Positions 1 through 8,569 are shown, counted from the stretch's first letter. The stretch: DNA of 64,000 nt from Eisenbergiella tayi (GCF_001881565.1 NZ_MPDJ01000007.1:62001-126000), one strand, 5' to 3'. Program-made: numbers and translations. Notes: generated by a model not told the origin, from the letters alone.

Positions 1-7
1 TACTCAT

Positions 8-36
8 TTTACAATCAAACATATTTACGGTATAAT
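8..36 (+). promoter_or_regulatory. Sigma-A promoter of the SepF-like/two-component operon
   Basis: TTTACA at 8-13 and TATAAT at 31-36 are separated by exactly 17 bases, close to the housekeeping consensus. The first gene starts about 57 bases downstream of the -10 box, and the next two genes follow closely, so this promoter probably drives all three. Confidence 0.8.
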
Positions 37-92
37 CTTTTTTATATTCCGTTTCCTTGAATCAGGATAGGTACGCAGGAAGGATGAATGAT

Positions 93-434
93 ATGACCTC
101 TCAGGAAAGTTGCTGCAAAATAGTAGATTTCCAGGAATATCTTGGAAAAAAGGAATTGGAACTTCAGATGAAACAAATAGTAAATCGGGAAATTATGGTT
201 ATTGTCCCCACCCAGTTATCGCAGATTGTATCCGTAGGGAAGAAGCTGCTGCTTGGTGAAACGGTAATCCTGAACCTGAATTATCTTGATACGGAAACAA
301 CGCAGAGATTCATGGATTTTGTATGCGGCATCTGTTATACCGTAAATGGAATTCTCACCTGTATATCTGCAGGTATTTATATTGCCAGTGTGGATGACTA
401 CATTGACACTGCCATGACAGAATCAAAAAACTAG
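93..434 (+). CDS. SepF-like protein
   Basis: The 113-residue product matches the SepF core. A stretch corresponding to the region before the SepF fold (VIVPTQ..) leads into VILNLNYLDTETTQRFMDFV and then a GICYTVNG..ISAGIYIAS segment, which parallels the VVNL..D..QRIIDFLSG..Y..GG..I..GIFL pattern of SepF. SepF tethers FtsZ to the membrane during division; its membrane-binding amphipathic N-terminus is not obvious here. I chose ATG 93 because AGGAAGG at 77-83 is 9 bases upstream; a TTG at 57 and an ATG at 84 are in frame but badly placed. The gene is 18 bases upstream of a LytTR response regulator, so it may be a regulatory paralogue rather than the main division protein. The family assignment is fairly firm; the function is inferred. 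Confidence 0.75.
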   Translation: MTSQESCCKIVDFQEYLGKKELELQMKQIVNREIMVIVPTQLSQIVSVGKKLLLGETVILNLNYLDTETTQRFMDFVCGICYTVNGILTCISAGIYIASVDDYIDTAMTESKN

Positions 435-452
435 AGGAGACAGGCTGAAAAT

Positions 453-1211
453 ATGATTCGAATTGCAATATGTGACGATAACAGGAACGATGCCCAAGAC
501 ACAAAATCCCTGCTGATGTCCTTTATGGAGGAGAATGCGGCTGCCGCTTTCCAGGTAAAGGTATTTTCTTCCGCGGCCCAGTTGCTGGCCTCCATGTCCA
601 GTGAGCCTCCTTACCATTTATATCTGCTTGATATCCTTATGCCGGACCGTAATGGTATTGATCTGGGGCGTGAAATACATAATTATAATCCTTCTTCACT
701 GGTTATTTATCTTTCCTCCTCGCCGGACTTTGCCATGGATGCCTTTCATGTCTTCGCCTTCCAGTATATCGTGAAGCCAGTCACAAAGGCCAATCTCTTC
801 CCTATCCTCTCAGAAGCTCTTCTGCATCTGAAGGATACCGACACAAGCTTCTTCCTTTTAAAAACAAAAACCGGAATCATGAGGCTGGAATGCTCCAAAA
901 TTATGTATGTGGAATACCTGAATCATATGATTGTGGTGAATATGGAGAATGAAAGCATATATAACAGCATTACCATGAGAAATAACTTTGATGAAATTGT
1001 AAAGCCTCTTACAAAGCTTCCTTTTTTTATAAAACCGCACAAGGCATTTCTGCTTAACATGAATTATGTTATCTGTCTTCAGGGCAGGGACTTTACCCTG
1101 AAAAATTCCACGCTTATTCCTATATCAAGGAATAATTATGCAGCCATCAAAAAGCTGTACATCGACTTTATGCTTAATAAGGGATATGAGGGTAAATACG
1201 ATGATTTATAG
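453..1211 (+). CDS. AgrA-type LytTR response regulator
   Basis: This 252-residue protein has an N-terminal receiver domain (IAICDDN at 4-10, probable phosphoacceptor D60 in LLDILMPD, and a conserved K in the VKPV motif near residue 110). A C-terminal LytTR DNA-binding domain follows (about 130-240, with the MYVEYLNHMIVV strand and the FIKPHKAFLLNM region). Such proteins bind direct repeats upstream of target genes after phosphorylation by an AgrC-like kinase, which is encoded immediately downstream and overlaps it by 11 bases. No AgrB/AgrD pair is present in the visible flank, so the signal is unknown. AGGAG ribosome-site bases at 434-438 precede ATG 453. Confidence 0.92.
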   Translation: MIRIAICDDNRNDAQDTKSLLMSFMEENAAAAFQVKVFSSAAQLLASMSSEPPYHLYLLDILMPDRNGIDLGREIHNYNPSSLVIYLSSSPDFAMDAFHVFAFQYIVKPVTKANLFPILSEALLHLKDTDTSFFLLKTKTGIMRLECSKIMYVEYLNHMIVVNMENESIYNSITMRNNFDEIVKPLTKLPFFIKPHKAFLLNMNYVICLQGRDFTLKNSTLIPISRNNYAAIKKLYIDFMLNKGYEGKYDDL

Positions 1212-2508
1212 AGATTTATCCATTCTGTGGTGTTTAATTAATATTCTGTTTATCTTCAGCCAGCTTTACGAATCCAGGTTTCCAGGGAAGAAAACATTCT
1301 TCCTTAACCTGATTTGTATGGGCGGGCTCATTATACTGAATATGATTCTTGTCCTGAAGATGGGTGTCATCTGGATGGGAAAATATTTTATTCTTACCTG
1401 TACAATCCCAAGCTTTTTTTATTTCTTTTATACGTCAAAGGATCGGAACGGGCGTTTCTTTTTCACGTTCTGTCTTGCAGATATCATGGGCTTCTGGATC
1501 ATGGCAGTTTCCAATCTGATTTCTTATGCCTTCGGGGAAAACTTCCTGCTGATGTTCCTTCTGCGCATATTCATGTTTCTTCTGCTGGAATATTTCGTAG
1601 TGTGTTATGTAAAAAAGCCCTATCATCTGATTCTGCAGTTCGTAAAAAAGGGCTGGGGCGGTTTTGCCTTCGCATCAGGTCTGTTCTATCTTTTTTTTGC
1701 CCTTATGTCGGGATGGCCCACAAGAATAACGGAACGCCCTCAGGAGCTGCCTTCTTTTATACTGCTTCTGCTCATCATTCCTACCGTATATTTAACCATT
1801 TTCGCCCTGCTGTATTATCAGTGCAGGCTGGATACCAGGCTGCAGAATGAAGCCATCCTCCAATCCCAGCTTACCGGGTTCCGTCATCAGCTTCAGATAT
1901 TCCAGGAAGCGGAAGAAAAAAATAAAATCCTGCGTCATGATCTGCGTCACTATATGAATCAGCTTTCGGTCTGCCTTAATGACGGCAATCTTCAGGCCGC
2001 CCAAAGCTATCTGCAGCATTTTGAGGAGTTGTGCAGCGTTTCTGCGGTGACTTGTTACTGCAAAAATCCCACCATGAATTCCACCCTTTCTTATTATGCT
2101 TCCAGGGCAGAGGAACTTGGCATCCGTGTAAATATTAATTTTAAAGCAGACTGTAAAAATCTTTCCGATGAAACCGAATTTTCCATCATGATGGCCAACG
2201 CTTTTGAAAACGCCATAAACGGTTGTTTAAAAATACCGGAGGACAGGAAACGTGAAATAAGGCTGACCTGCCTGGAGGAATACCAGCTGCTGTTCGCCAT
2301 CACAAATACCTGTGAGGAAAAGACTGTTCTTTTTGATGAGAACCATATTCCGATATCAGGCAGTCCCGGGCATGGCATCGGAACCCGCAGCATCCTGGCT
2401 TATGCCCACAAAAATAATGCTGCCGTGGATTATCAGCTGGAAAGAGGCTTTTTCAAACTGCGTATTCTCTTCCCGCCCGCTCCTGAATCCATGAAACAGC
2501 CCGTTTAA
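1201..2508 (+). CDS. AgrC-like GHKL sensor histidine kinase
   Basis: The 435-residue protein starts at ATG 1201, with GAGGG at 1188-1192. An upstream in-frame ATG at 1138 lies deep inside the regulator gene and is unlikely. About six hydrophobic helices cover residues 1-215. A coiled dimerisation helix follows, with the phosphoacceptor motif ILRHDLRHYMNQL (H246), and then a GHKL ATPase domain (N in MANAFENAINGC, and GHGIGTRSI near the C-terminus). This is the AgrC/peptide-sensor architecture (HPK10 group). It is translationally coupled to the regulator. The ligand is unknown; a peptide is typical for the family. Confidence 0.92.
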   Translation: MIYRDLSILWCLINILFIFSQLYESRFPGKKTFFLNLICMGGLIILNMILVLKMGVIWMGKYFILTCTIPSFFYFFYTSKDRNGRFFFTFCLADIMGFWIMAVSNLISYAFGENFLLMFLLRIFMFLLLEYFVVCYVKKPYHLILQFVKKGWGGFAFASGLFYLFFALMSGWPTRITERPQELPSFILLLLIIPTVYLTIFALLYYQCRLDTRLQNEAILQSQLTGFRHQLQIFQEAEEKNKILRHDLRHYMNQLSVCLNDGNLQAAQSYLQHFEELCSVSAVTCYCKNPTMNSTLSYYASRAEELGIRVNINFKADCKNLSDETEFSIMMANAFENAINGCLKIPEDRKREIRLTCLEEYQLLFAITNTCEEKTVLFDENHIPISGSPGHGIGTRSILAYAHKNNAAVDYQLERGFFKLRILFPPAPESMKQPV

Positions 2509-2572
2509 GCCCCGGCCTGTTTTTCAGAAGGAAAAAAGGAATCTTTTACTGCTTACAGCTGCCGTAAAACGC

Positions 2573-2624
2573 CGCAAGCCCCTGCCGCAATGTTTTTCCG
2601 CTGCGGCAGGGGCTTGCGTATTTT
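2573..2624. terminator. Bidirectional intrinsic terminator
   Basis: A perfect 17-bp inverted repeat (2573-2589 and 2602-2618) with a 12-base loop is followed on the plus side by TATTTT and on the minus side by GTTTTA. It separates the convergent kinase and malY-like genes. Confidence 0.85.
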
Positions 2625-2631
2625 ATGAAAT

Positions 2632-3807
2632 TCAGAACCTCCAGGCTGTTCTCATTCTTTCATATGCTTCTTTCAGAAGGCTTCTGGGAGATGCCAGATT
2701 CAGACGGATGTAACCACGGCCCGCTTCACCGAATATGCTTCCCATATACACGGATACGTTGGCTTCCTTAAGGAACCACTGCTCCAGTTCTTCTTCACTC
2801 ATGCCGGTTCTGGTATAATCTATCCACAGCAGATAGGTACCTTCCCTTGGCAGGATATGAAACGCTTCGAAATGTCCGGCAAAATAATCTCTTGTGAATT
2901 TTTCATTTTCATCGATATATTTTTTTACCGCCTCATACCATTCATCGCATTCCGTATAGGCTTTCTCTACGGCCGTAACCGCAAAGATGGTAGGGTTATG
3001 CATGCCGATACGGTCTATTGTGGCCGCTATCTGCTCTCTCAGCTCCCGGTTGGGAATGATCATATAGGAAACAATGACGCCGGGTATATTGAAGGTTTTG
3101 GCCGGCGAGGTTGCCAGAATCAGCCTTTCATTTATGTCTTCTGTCGCGGAAAGGAAGGTATTATGCTTCACTCCTTCTGCCGTCAGGTCTCCGTGGATTT
3201 CATCGGAAAACAGAATCAGATCATTCTTTTTACAGAATTCAGCCGTCCGGATCAGTTCTTCTTTTGTCCAGGAGCGTCCGGTAGGATTATGAGGATTGCA
3301 CATAATCAGCATTTTAGTCCTCTCATCCACCAGGCTCTCCATATGGTCAAAGTCCAGTTCATATCTGTCTGCGTTTCTTGACAGCGGGCTGGAAAGCATC
3401 CTTCTGTCATTTTTGATAATGGCGCTCTGGAGCGGTCCGTAGGCAGGGGTATTCATGATAACCCCGTCCCCTTTTTCCGTATAGGTGTCCACGCAGATAC
3501 TGGAAGCGATATTGATTCTGGGGCAGAATACGATCCATTCTCTCGGTATCTCCAGCCCGTACTGCTTCCTGTACCAGCGCTGTATGCTTTCAAAAAATTT
3601 ATCACTTAAATCAGTATAGCCTAAAACTCCCATGTCCAGGACATCACGAAGTCCGTCTAAAATCGGATCCGGCGCCTTGAAATCCATGTCAGCCACGCCG
3701 AGGTGGATCATGTCCTTCCGGCCGTATTTTTGGTCCATGGTATCCCATTTGCCGCAATTTGTATTTCTGCGGTCCGTCATGGTATCAAAATCATATTGCA
3801 TTCCCAT
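2632..3807 (-). CDS. MalY/PatB-family PLP-dependent C-S lyase/aminotransferase
   Basis: The 391-residue fold-type I PLP enzyme has typical MalY/PatB features: the N-terminal DTMTDRRNTNC..KWD segment, LGVADMDFKAP, the CNPHNPTGR motif, SDEIHGDL and the PLP-lysine motif SPAKTFNIPG. Family members cleave cystathionine or cysteine derivatives (beta-elimination), giving a thiol, ammonia and 2-aminoacrylate/pyruvate; some act as aminotransferases. It is the last gene of a three-gene minus-strand operon after an NhaC carrier and RidA. RidA removes 2-aminoacrylate, which fits a lyase role. ATG 3807 has AGGAGGAGG upstream; an alternative ATG lies two codons further in. Confidence 0.9.
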   Translation of the reverse strand: MGMQYDFDTMTDRRNTNCGKWDTMDQKYGRKDMIHLGVADMDFKAPDPILDGLRDVLDMGVLGYTDLSDKFFESIQRWYRKQYGLEIPREWIVFCPRINIASSICVDTYTEKGDGVIMNTPAYGPLQSAIIKNDRRMLSSPLSRNADRYELDFDHMESLVDERTKMLIMCNPHNPTGRSWTKEELIRTAEFCKKNDLILFSDEIHGDLTAEGVKHNTFLSATEDINERLILATSPAKTFNIPGVIVSYMIIPNRELREQIAATIDRIGMHNPTIFAVTAVEKAYTECDEWYEAVKKYIDENEKFTRDYFAGHFEAFHILPREGTYLLWIDYTRTGMSEEELEQWFLKEANVSVYMGSIFGEAGRGYIRLNLASPRSLLKEAYERMRTAWRF

Positions 3808-3833
3808 AGAAAAACCTCCTCCTGGAATGGTTC

Positions 3834-5318
3834 TTATGCAGCCTCGTCTTCCTTCTGAAGGGCAAGGTATTCATCGTAATATTCATCGCCGGGTTTAATC
3901 TTGGCAATTCCGAATCCGGTAAAGCCCCAGATAATGGCGAAAATCACACCTGTATAGCAAAGGATAGCCCAGGGCAGGTAGGTCAGGGTAGGCACGCCCA
4001 GTGTGGTAGCCATGTAAACGCCCGCCGCGGTCCAGGGCACGATGGGTTCCACTACAGTAGCGGAGTCTTCCAGCGTTCTGGAAAGATTTTTGGGCTGCAG
4101 TCCCTTCTTGATATATGTCTTTGCGAACATTTCGCCGGGAACCAGAATGGAAAGCTGTCCGTTGCTGGTTACGAAAACTGCGGTAATACAGGAAACGATT
4201 GTGGATACAATCAGGCCGCCCGTGCTCTTAACGGATTTCATGAGCTTGTTCAGCACGATATCCAGGGAACCGGTAACTGCCAGGGTACCCGCAAAGCCAT
4301 AAGCACAGAATGCGATGAGAACGGTATTCAGCATGGAAAGCATGCCTCCGCGTTCCAGCAGTCTCGGGATATCAGGAATCAGAGCCGCCGCATCAAAGCC
4401 TGCTTTGGTTACCATGTCAAGGCTGAAGCCGCTGATGGCTGCCGTAAAGCACTGCTGAAGGGAAAATCCCTGGAATATGGTAGCGTTGAAGAATGCAACC
4501 ACACTGGAAATCAGCATAACCGGAATCGTGGGTTTCTTGCGGATGGAGCCGTAAAGTACAATAACAGGAGGCAGAATTACCAGCGGATTGAACTTGAACA
4601 TTCCATCAAGGGTGGCAAGTATGGTTTCTACCTTTTCAGGAGTGGCAACTGTTCCGCCGCCTGCCAGAGAAAAGCCGGCTATCGTATAGACGATGAGGCA
4701 GATAATACAGCCGGGAATCGTTGTGTAAAACATATGTCCGATATGGTCGTACAGCTTTGCGCCCGCCGCAATGGGAGCGAGGTTTGTGGTATCGGAAAGC
4801 GGAGACATTTTGTCACCAAAGTACGCACCGGAAACCACGGCGCCCGCCACCAGAGGAAGAGGCGCGCCCATGCCTGCCGCAACACCCATCAGCGCCACAC
4901 CGATGGTTCCTGCGGACCCCCAGGAGGTACCGGTACACAGGGATACCACTGCCGTTACCAGGAACGAGGTCACTGCAATGTAGCGGGGGCTGATAATTTT
5001 CAGTCCGTAATATACCATCATGGGGATGGTGCCGCCAATCATCCAGGAACCGATCAGAAAACCTACAATAATCAAAATAAAAATCGCGGGCATTGTCTTG
5101 GAAAGCTTACCTACGATGGAATTCATGATATCATCCCATGTATATCCCAGAGCAACGGCGATCACAGCCGCCACGGCCGCGGAAACAAGCATCAGTACCT
5201 CAGGACTTAAGCCCATAACCGCATATCCTACACCCAGCAGCAGTATCATGGCCAGAATCGGCAGCACCGCCAGGAAAAAGGTCGGTTTCTTTTTTTCTCT
5301 TACTTTTTTTTCACCCAT
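3834..5318 (-). CDS. NhaC-family Na+/H+ antiporter or amino-acid carrier
   Basis: This 494-residue polytopic membrane protein has about 11-12 hydrophobic helices and matches the NhaC family (AVVSLCTGTSWGSAGTIGVA, VSGAYFGDKMSPLSDTTNLA, and near the C-terminus VEPIVPWTAAGVY). NhaC proteins exchange Na+ for H+, and several relatives import amino acids. Its place between ridA and the malY-like gene suggests that it may bring in a sulfur amino acid or other substrate of the lyase; that is inference. It is separated from malY by 26 bases. GGATCT-type weak ribosome bases (AAGGAGG at 5325-5331) precede ATG 5318. Confidence 0.88.
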   Translation of the reverse strand: MGEKKVREKKKPTFFLAVLPILAMILLLGVGYAVMGLSPEVLMLVSAAVAAVIAVALGYTWDDIMNSIVGKLSKTMPAIFILIIVGFLIGSWMIGGTIPMMVYYGLKIISPRYIAVTSFLVTAVVSLCTGTSWGSAGTIGVALMGVAAGMGAPLPLVAGAVVSGAYFGDKMSPLSDTTNLAPIAAGAKLYDHIGHMFYTTIPGCIICLIVYTIAGFSLAGGGTVATPEKVETILATLDGMFKFNPLVILPPVIVLYGSIRKKPTIPVMLISSVVAFFNATIFQGFSLQQCFTAAISGFSLDMVTKAGFDAAALIPDIPRLLERGGMLSMLNTVLIAFCAYGFAGTLAVTGSLDIVLNKLMKSVKSTGGLIVSTIVSCITAVFVTSNGQLSILVPGEMFAKTYIKKGLQPKNLSRTLEDSATVVEPIVPWTAAGVYMATTLGVPTLTYLPWAILCYTGVIFAIIWGFTGFGIAKIKPGDEYYDEYLALQKEDEAA

Positions 5319-5333
5319 ATTAGATCCTCCTTG

Positions 5334-5402
5334 TTTTGCGTAGCAAAATGCGAGACCTCTGTCGAGCAGAGGATTCTCCCCTCTTAATGCGAATTACGCA
5401 TT
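5334..5402. repeat. Three short perfect hairpins between ridA and the nhaC-like gene
   Basis: Three palindromes with tiny loops lie in a row: TTTTGC-GTA-GCAAAA (5334-5348), CCTCTG-TCGAG-CAGAGG (5356-5372) and AATGCG-AATTA-CGCATT (5386-5402). None is followed by a long T-run, so an RNA processing or stability role inside the operon transcript is more likely than termination. Confidence 0.6.
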
Positions 5403-5411
5403 TCCTTCCAA

Positions 5412-5801
5412 TTACTTTTCAACCTCAGCAATAACTTCCACTTCACACAAAACATTTTTAGGGAGCGTTTTTACAGCAACACAGGAACGGGCCGGTTTCT
5501 CTGTAAAGTATTTCCCGTATACTTCATTAAATGCGGCGAAATCACCCATATCACTTAAGAAGCAGGTTGTTTTGATTACGGACACGAAATCGGTTCCCGC
5601 TTCCTTCAGTACCGCGCCCACGTTCTTCATGACCTGTTCCGCCTGAACGGTAATGTCTCCCTGGACAACCTCCCCTGTAGCCGGGTCCACCGGGATTTGT
5701 CCTGAACTGAACAAAAGTTCATTGAACAGGATAGCCTGGGAATAAGGACCAATTGCCGCAGGGGCATTTGATGTGTAAATTTTTTTCAGCATTTCTTCCA
5801 C
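5412..5801 (-). CDS. ridA: RidA family enamine/imine deaminase
   Basis: This 129-residue protein is full length for RidA/YjgF. It contains AAIGPYSQA near the N-terminus, LFSSGQIPVDPATGE, the catalytic arginine in ARSCVAVKTLPK (about R105) and EVEVIA at the C-terminus. RidA hydrolyses reactive 2-aminoacrylate and related enamines to keto acids plus ammonia, protecting PLP enzymes. It is the first gene of the operon with the NhaC carrier and the MalY-like lyase, whose beta-elimination chemistry yields exactly this intermediate. A strong promoter lies 30 bases upstream. Confidence 0.95.
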   Translation of the reverse strand: MEEMLKKIYTSNAPAAIGPYSQAILFNELLFSSGQIPVDPATGEVVQGDITVQAEQVMKNVGAVLKEAGTDFVSVIKTTCFLSDMGDFAAFNEVYGKYFTEKPARSCVAVKTLPKNVLCEVEVIAEVEK

Positions 5802-5830
5802 CTCTTTCTTTGTTTTCTCTTGATGATTGC

Positions 5831-5859
5831 ATTATATCAATAAAATATATTTTAGTCAA
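5831..5859 (-). promoter_or_regulatory. Promoter of ridA-nhaC-malY operon
   Basis: On the minus strand TTGACT (plus 5854-5859) and TATAAT (plus 5831-5836) are 17 bases apart. It faces away from the promoter of the YheO-type regulator gene, giving a 200-base AT-rich divergent control region (5802-6001) in which the regulator probably binds. Confidence 0.8.
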
Positions 5860-5913
5860 TACACTTTTGTTTATTTATATTGTATATTGAATAAAATTTT
5901 TTTCACTTATTTA

Positions 5914-5942
5914 TTGCACATTTACCCACAGTATTTTATAAT
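5914..5942 (+). promoter_or_regulatory. Promoter of the YheO-type regulator
   Basis: TTGCAC at 5914-5919 and TATAAT at 5937-5942 are 17 bases apart, and the regulator gene starts 59 bases after the -10 box. Confidence 0.7.
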
Positions 5943-6001
5943 GATAAAAAAGGCATAATGAAATTTATTTCACTTGAATTCAGAAAGGTACCGGTGATTA
6001 T

Positions 6002-6676
6002 ATGGATATTCCTTATATTGAACTGACTGCTACAGACAGGCAGATACTTAACTCCTACGCCCTCATGCTGGACGGACTGGGCGCGTATCTGGGCGAGGGC
6101 TACGAGCTTGTGCTCCACAGCCTGGAAAGCCTGGATCATTCTGTTATAAAAATCATCAACGGACATTATACGGGGCGGAAAGAAGGCTCTCCCATCACCG
6201 ATCTGGCCCTGAAAATGCTGGGAGAACTGGAAAGGGATCCGGCGCGCACCGTGTCTCCTTATTTTAATAAGAACAAATCTGGCGCGCTCCTGCGTTCCTG
6301 TACCATCCCGATAACCGGGGAGCATGGCAGGATCATAGGGCTGCTATGCATGAATTTCCATATGGAAAGCCCTCTCTCCACTCTTCTGCAGAACTTTATT
6401 CCTCCTCAGGAAAACATTTCCGCTTCACAGCCACCTGCGGAAAACTTTTCGGATAATATAGACGACTTGATTTTATCCGCCCTGACGGAAACCCGCGAAG
6501 CCGTTTACAGTGACTCCGCCATTTCCTCCGCCAATAAGAATAAGGAAATAGTGCTCCAGCTTTACCAGAGGGGGATTTTCAATCTGAAGGACGCGGTTAT
6601 CAAGGTGGCGGAGCAGCTGAATATTTCCAAAAATACCGTTTACATGCATATCCGTAACTTTAAAAACCAATTATAA
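6002..6676 (+). CDS. YheO-like PAS/HTH transcriptional regulator
   Basis: The 224-residue protein has an N-terminal YheO-type PAS domain (about 15-120; LGEGYELVLHSLESLDHSVIKI, then RSCTIPITGEHGRIIGLLCMNF). A C-terminal HTH follows (about 175-220; IFNLKDAVIKVAEQLNISKNTVYMHIR). The DauR group of this family controls D-arginine use in Pseudomonas. Here the gene is divergent from ridA-nhaC-malY and very probably senses the substrate of that operon. AGAAAGG at 5981-5987 lies about 14 bases before ATG 6002. Confidence 0.9.
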   Translation: MDIPYIELTATDRQILNSYALMLDGLGAYLGEGYELVLHSLESLDHSVIKIINGHYTGRKEGSPITDLALKMLGELERDPARTVSPYFNKNKSGALLRSCTIPITGEHGRIIGLLCMNFHMESPLSTLLQNFIPPQENISASQPPAENFSDNIDDLILSALTETREAVYSDSAISSANKNKEIVLQLYQRGIFNLKDAVIKVAEQLNISKNTVYMHIRNFKNQL

Positions 6677-6689
6677 GAAAAAATATTTT

Positions 6690-6721
6690 TTGAGCAAATC
6701 TTGAGATCTTCACGGCATAAT
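6690..6721 (+). promoter_or_regulatory. Direct-repeat activator box plus -10 upstream of the response regulator
   Basis: TTGAGC (6690-6695), five bases, TTGAGA (6701-6706), nine bases, then CATAAT (6716-6721). The same arrangement with identical spacing occurs at 8566-8597 before the ABC transporter genes. A direct repeat with 11-base period replacing the -35 region is typical of OmpR-family activators, so autoregulation is likely. Confidence 0.7.
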
Positions 6722-6749
6722 AAAAAGAAACGGTAAGGAAGGCAGTAAT

Positions 6750-7424
6750 ATGAGCGGTAAAATCCTGATTGCGGATGATGAAAAGGGACTTGTTTCCATG
6801 ATGAAGGCTTATTTTGAATTATCCGGTTACCAGGTTCTTACGGCCTGCAGTGGGAATGAAGCATTGAAAAAGGCCGCCTGCTGCCCGGACATTATCCTTC
6901 TGGACATCAATATGCCGGATATGGACGGTTTTACTGTCTGTCAGCGCATCCGGGAGCATGTCTCCTGCCCTATCCTGTTTTTAACAGCCCGTGTGGAAAC
7001 CGGCGATAAAATCAAAGGCTTTACCTCCGGCGCCGATGACTATATTGTAAAGCCTTTTGATCTGGAGGAGCTGGGAGCCAGAGTCGCTGCCCACCTGCGC
7101 AGGGAAACACGCATAAAGAAACAGAATGTCCTGCGTTTTTTCGGAGAAATGTCCATCGACTATTCAGGACATCAGCTTCAAATCGGAGAAAACCCTATTG
7201 TACTCTCCCGAACGGAATTCGCCATTGTTGAGCTTCTGTCCCTGAATGCAGGGCAGGTATTTGACCGGGAACGCATTTATGAATCCGTCTGGGGGCTGGA
7301 AGGCGCAGGAAGCAGCGACACTGTTATGGAACACATCCGCAAAATACGCGCCAAGCTCTCGGCATATACTGACCACAATTACATTGAAACCGTCTGGGGG
7401 ATTGGCTATAAATGGAATGGATAA
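6750..7424 (+). CDS. OmpR-family response regulator
   Basis: This 224-residue regulator has a receiver domain (acidic D9/D10, phosphoacceptor D52 in LLDINMPDMDGF, T/K switch residues in FLTAR and VKPF). The C-terminal winged helix (about 125-222) carries the SRTEFAIVELL..RERIYESVWG..DTVMEHIRKIR pattern. It pairs with the kinase that overlaps its 3' end by 13 bases. Its likely targets are its own promoter and the ABC transporter promoter, both carrying the TTGAGC-N5-TTGAGA element. Similar units sense and export antimicrobial peptides or other envelope-active compounds in Firmicutes. Confidence 0.95.
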   Translation: MSGKILIADDEKGLVSMMKAYFELSGYQVLTACSGNEALKKAACCPDIILLDINMPDMDGFTVCQRIREHVSCPILFLTARVETGDKIKGFTSGADDYIVKPFDLEELGARVAAHLRRETRIKKQNVLRFFGEMSIDYSGHQLQIGENPIVLSRTEFAIVELLSLNAGQVFDRERIYESVWGLEGAGSSDTVMEHIRKIRAKLSAYTDHNYIETVWGIGYKWNG

Positions 7425-8569
7425 AGAAAAAGAATCTGAAACAGTCATTTTTTATTATAACCTGCTTTTTTCTCTGTGCCGGCCTTCTGATGGCCGGACT
7501 TTCCTTCTTTCTGTGTACCGGATTGGAGCATAAGTTATCCGGCTCCGGGGGTATCGCCATTTCCCTGGAGGATAACAGCAGCTTCTCTTCTGTCCCTCTG
7601 GAAGGAAATCCGTCTTCCTTCGAACGCAACGCCGCGAGTATTCTTACTGTCCTTCAGTTCGTCCTGCCCGCCTTCTGGGTCGTTTTATCCCTGCTCCTTG
7701 CGGATATCGTATTCTATAACCTGAAAATAAGACGTTCCCTTGCCCTGCTGCAGGAAGGCGCCGAGCGGATCTGCAGGCAGGATCTTGATTTTGCCATAGA
7801 ACCGGTTTCCGGGGATGAGCTGGGGCTGCTCTGCCGCTCCTTCGAGGCCATGCGTTCGGAATTAAAAACCAGCAAGCTGACACTCTGGCGGCAAATGGAG
7901 GAACAAAAAAGGCTGAATGCGGCTTTTTCCCACGATTTGAAAAATCCGGTTACCGTTCTGAAGGGCTCCGTCCTGCTCCTTCAGAAGGGATTGGATCCCG
8001 CACATCCGAATCCGAAGCTGCAGCAGGATTCCCTTAACTTAATCCTGCAGTATACCGGAAGGATTGAAGACTATATCAATGCCATGAGCCACACCCGGGA
8101 AATGGAAGCGCTGGACTGCTGTCCGGTTCCTGTCGGCAGCCATGAATTGTATTCCATCCTGAAAAAAAGCCTTCCCATTCTGGCTGAGGATTCCGGAAAA
8201 CAGCTGGATATAAGGCAATCCGGAGAATCCCGGGAAATGGAAATTGACCGGCAGTTTTTTTATAACACCGCAGAAAACCTTTTCTGTAACGCCCTGCGCT
8301 ATGCTGATTCACAGATAACCGTGGATATTTCCGGCAGGGACGGATTTCTTTTCCTAACAGTCACGGATGACGGCCCCGGATACCCTGCTTCTGTCCTGCA
8401 AAAGGGACCTGCTTTCTTTCTCCGGGACGACACCTCCGGAAACGGGCATCTGGGAGTCGGCCTCGCCGTCTGCAGACTCCTGTGCGAAAAGCATGGCGGA
8501 AGCTTAACATTGGAAAACCTTCAGCCAGGAGCAAAGGCCACCGCGGTTTTCAAGAGCAGGAATTCTTGA
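7412..8569 (+). CDS. Sensor histidine kinase (HisKA/HATPase)
   Basis: The 385-residue kinase has two membrane helices (about 11-33 and 72-97) bracketing a short extracellular loop of about 38 residues. It continues with HAMP (SLALLQEGAERI..), HisKA with H174 in FSHDLKNPVTVLKG, and HATPase with N-box (TAENLFCNALRYA), DDGPGYP and GVGLAVCRLLCEKHGG. A very short sensor loop plus an adjacent ABC transporter suggests stimulus sensing at the membrane or through the transporter. It overlaps the regulator by 13 bases, and the transporter genes follow after a regulated promoter inside its 3' end. Confidence 0.93.
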   Translation: MEWIKKKNLKQSFFIITCFFLCAGLLMAGLSFFLCTGLEHKLSGSGGIAISLEDNSSFSSVPLEGNPSSFERNAASILTVLQFVLPAFWVVLSLLLADIVFYNLKIRRSLALLQEGAERICRQDLDFAIEPVSGDELGLLCRSFEAMRSELKTSKLTLWRQMEEQKRLNAAFSHDLKNPVTVLKGSVLLLQKGLDPAHPNPKLQQDSLNLILQYTGRIEDYINAMSHTREMEALDCCPVPVGSHELYSILKKSLPILAEDSGKQLDIRQSGESREMEIDRQFFYNTAENLFCNALRYADSQITVDISGRDGFLFLTVTDDGPGYPASVLQKGPAFFLRDDTSGNGHLGVGLAVCRLLCEKHGGSLTLENLQPGAKATAVFKSRNS

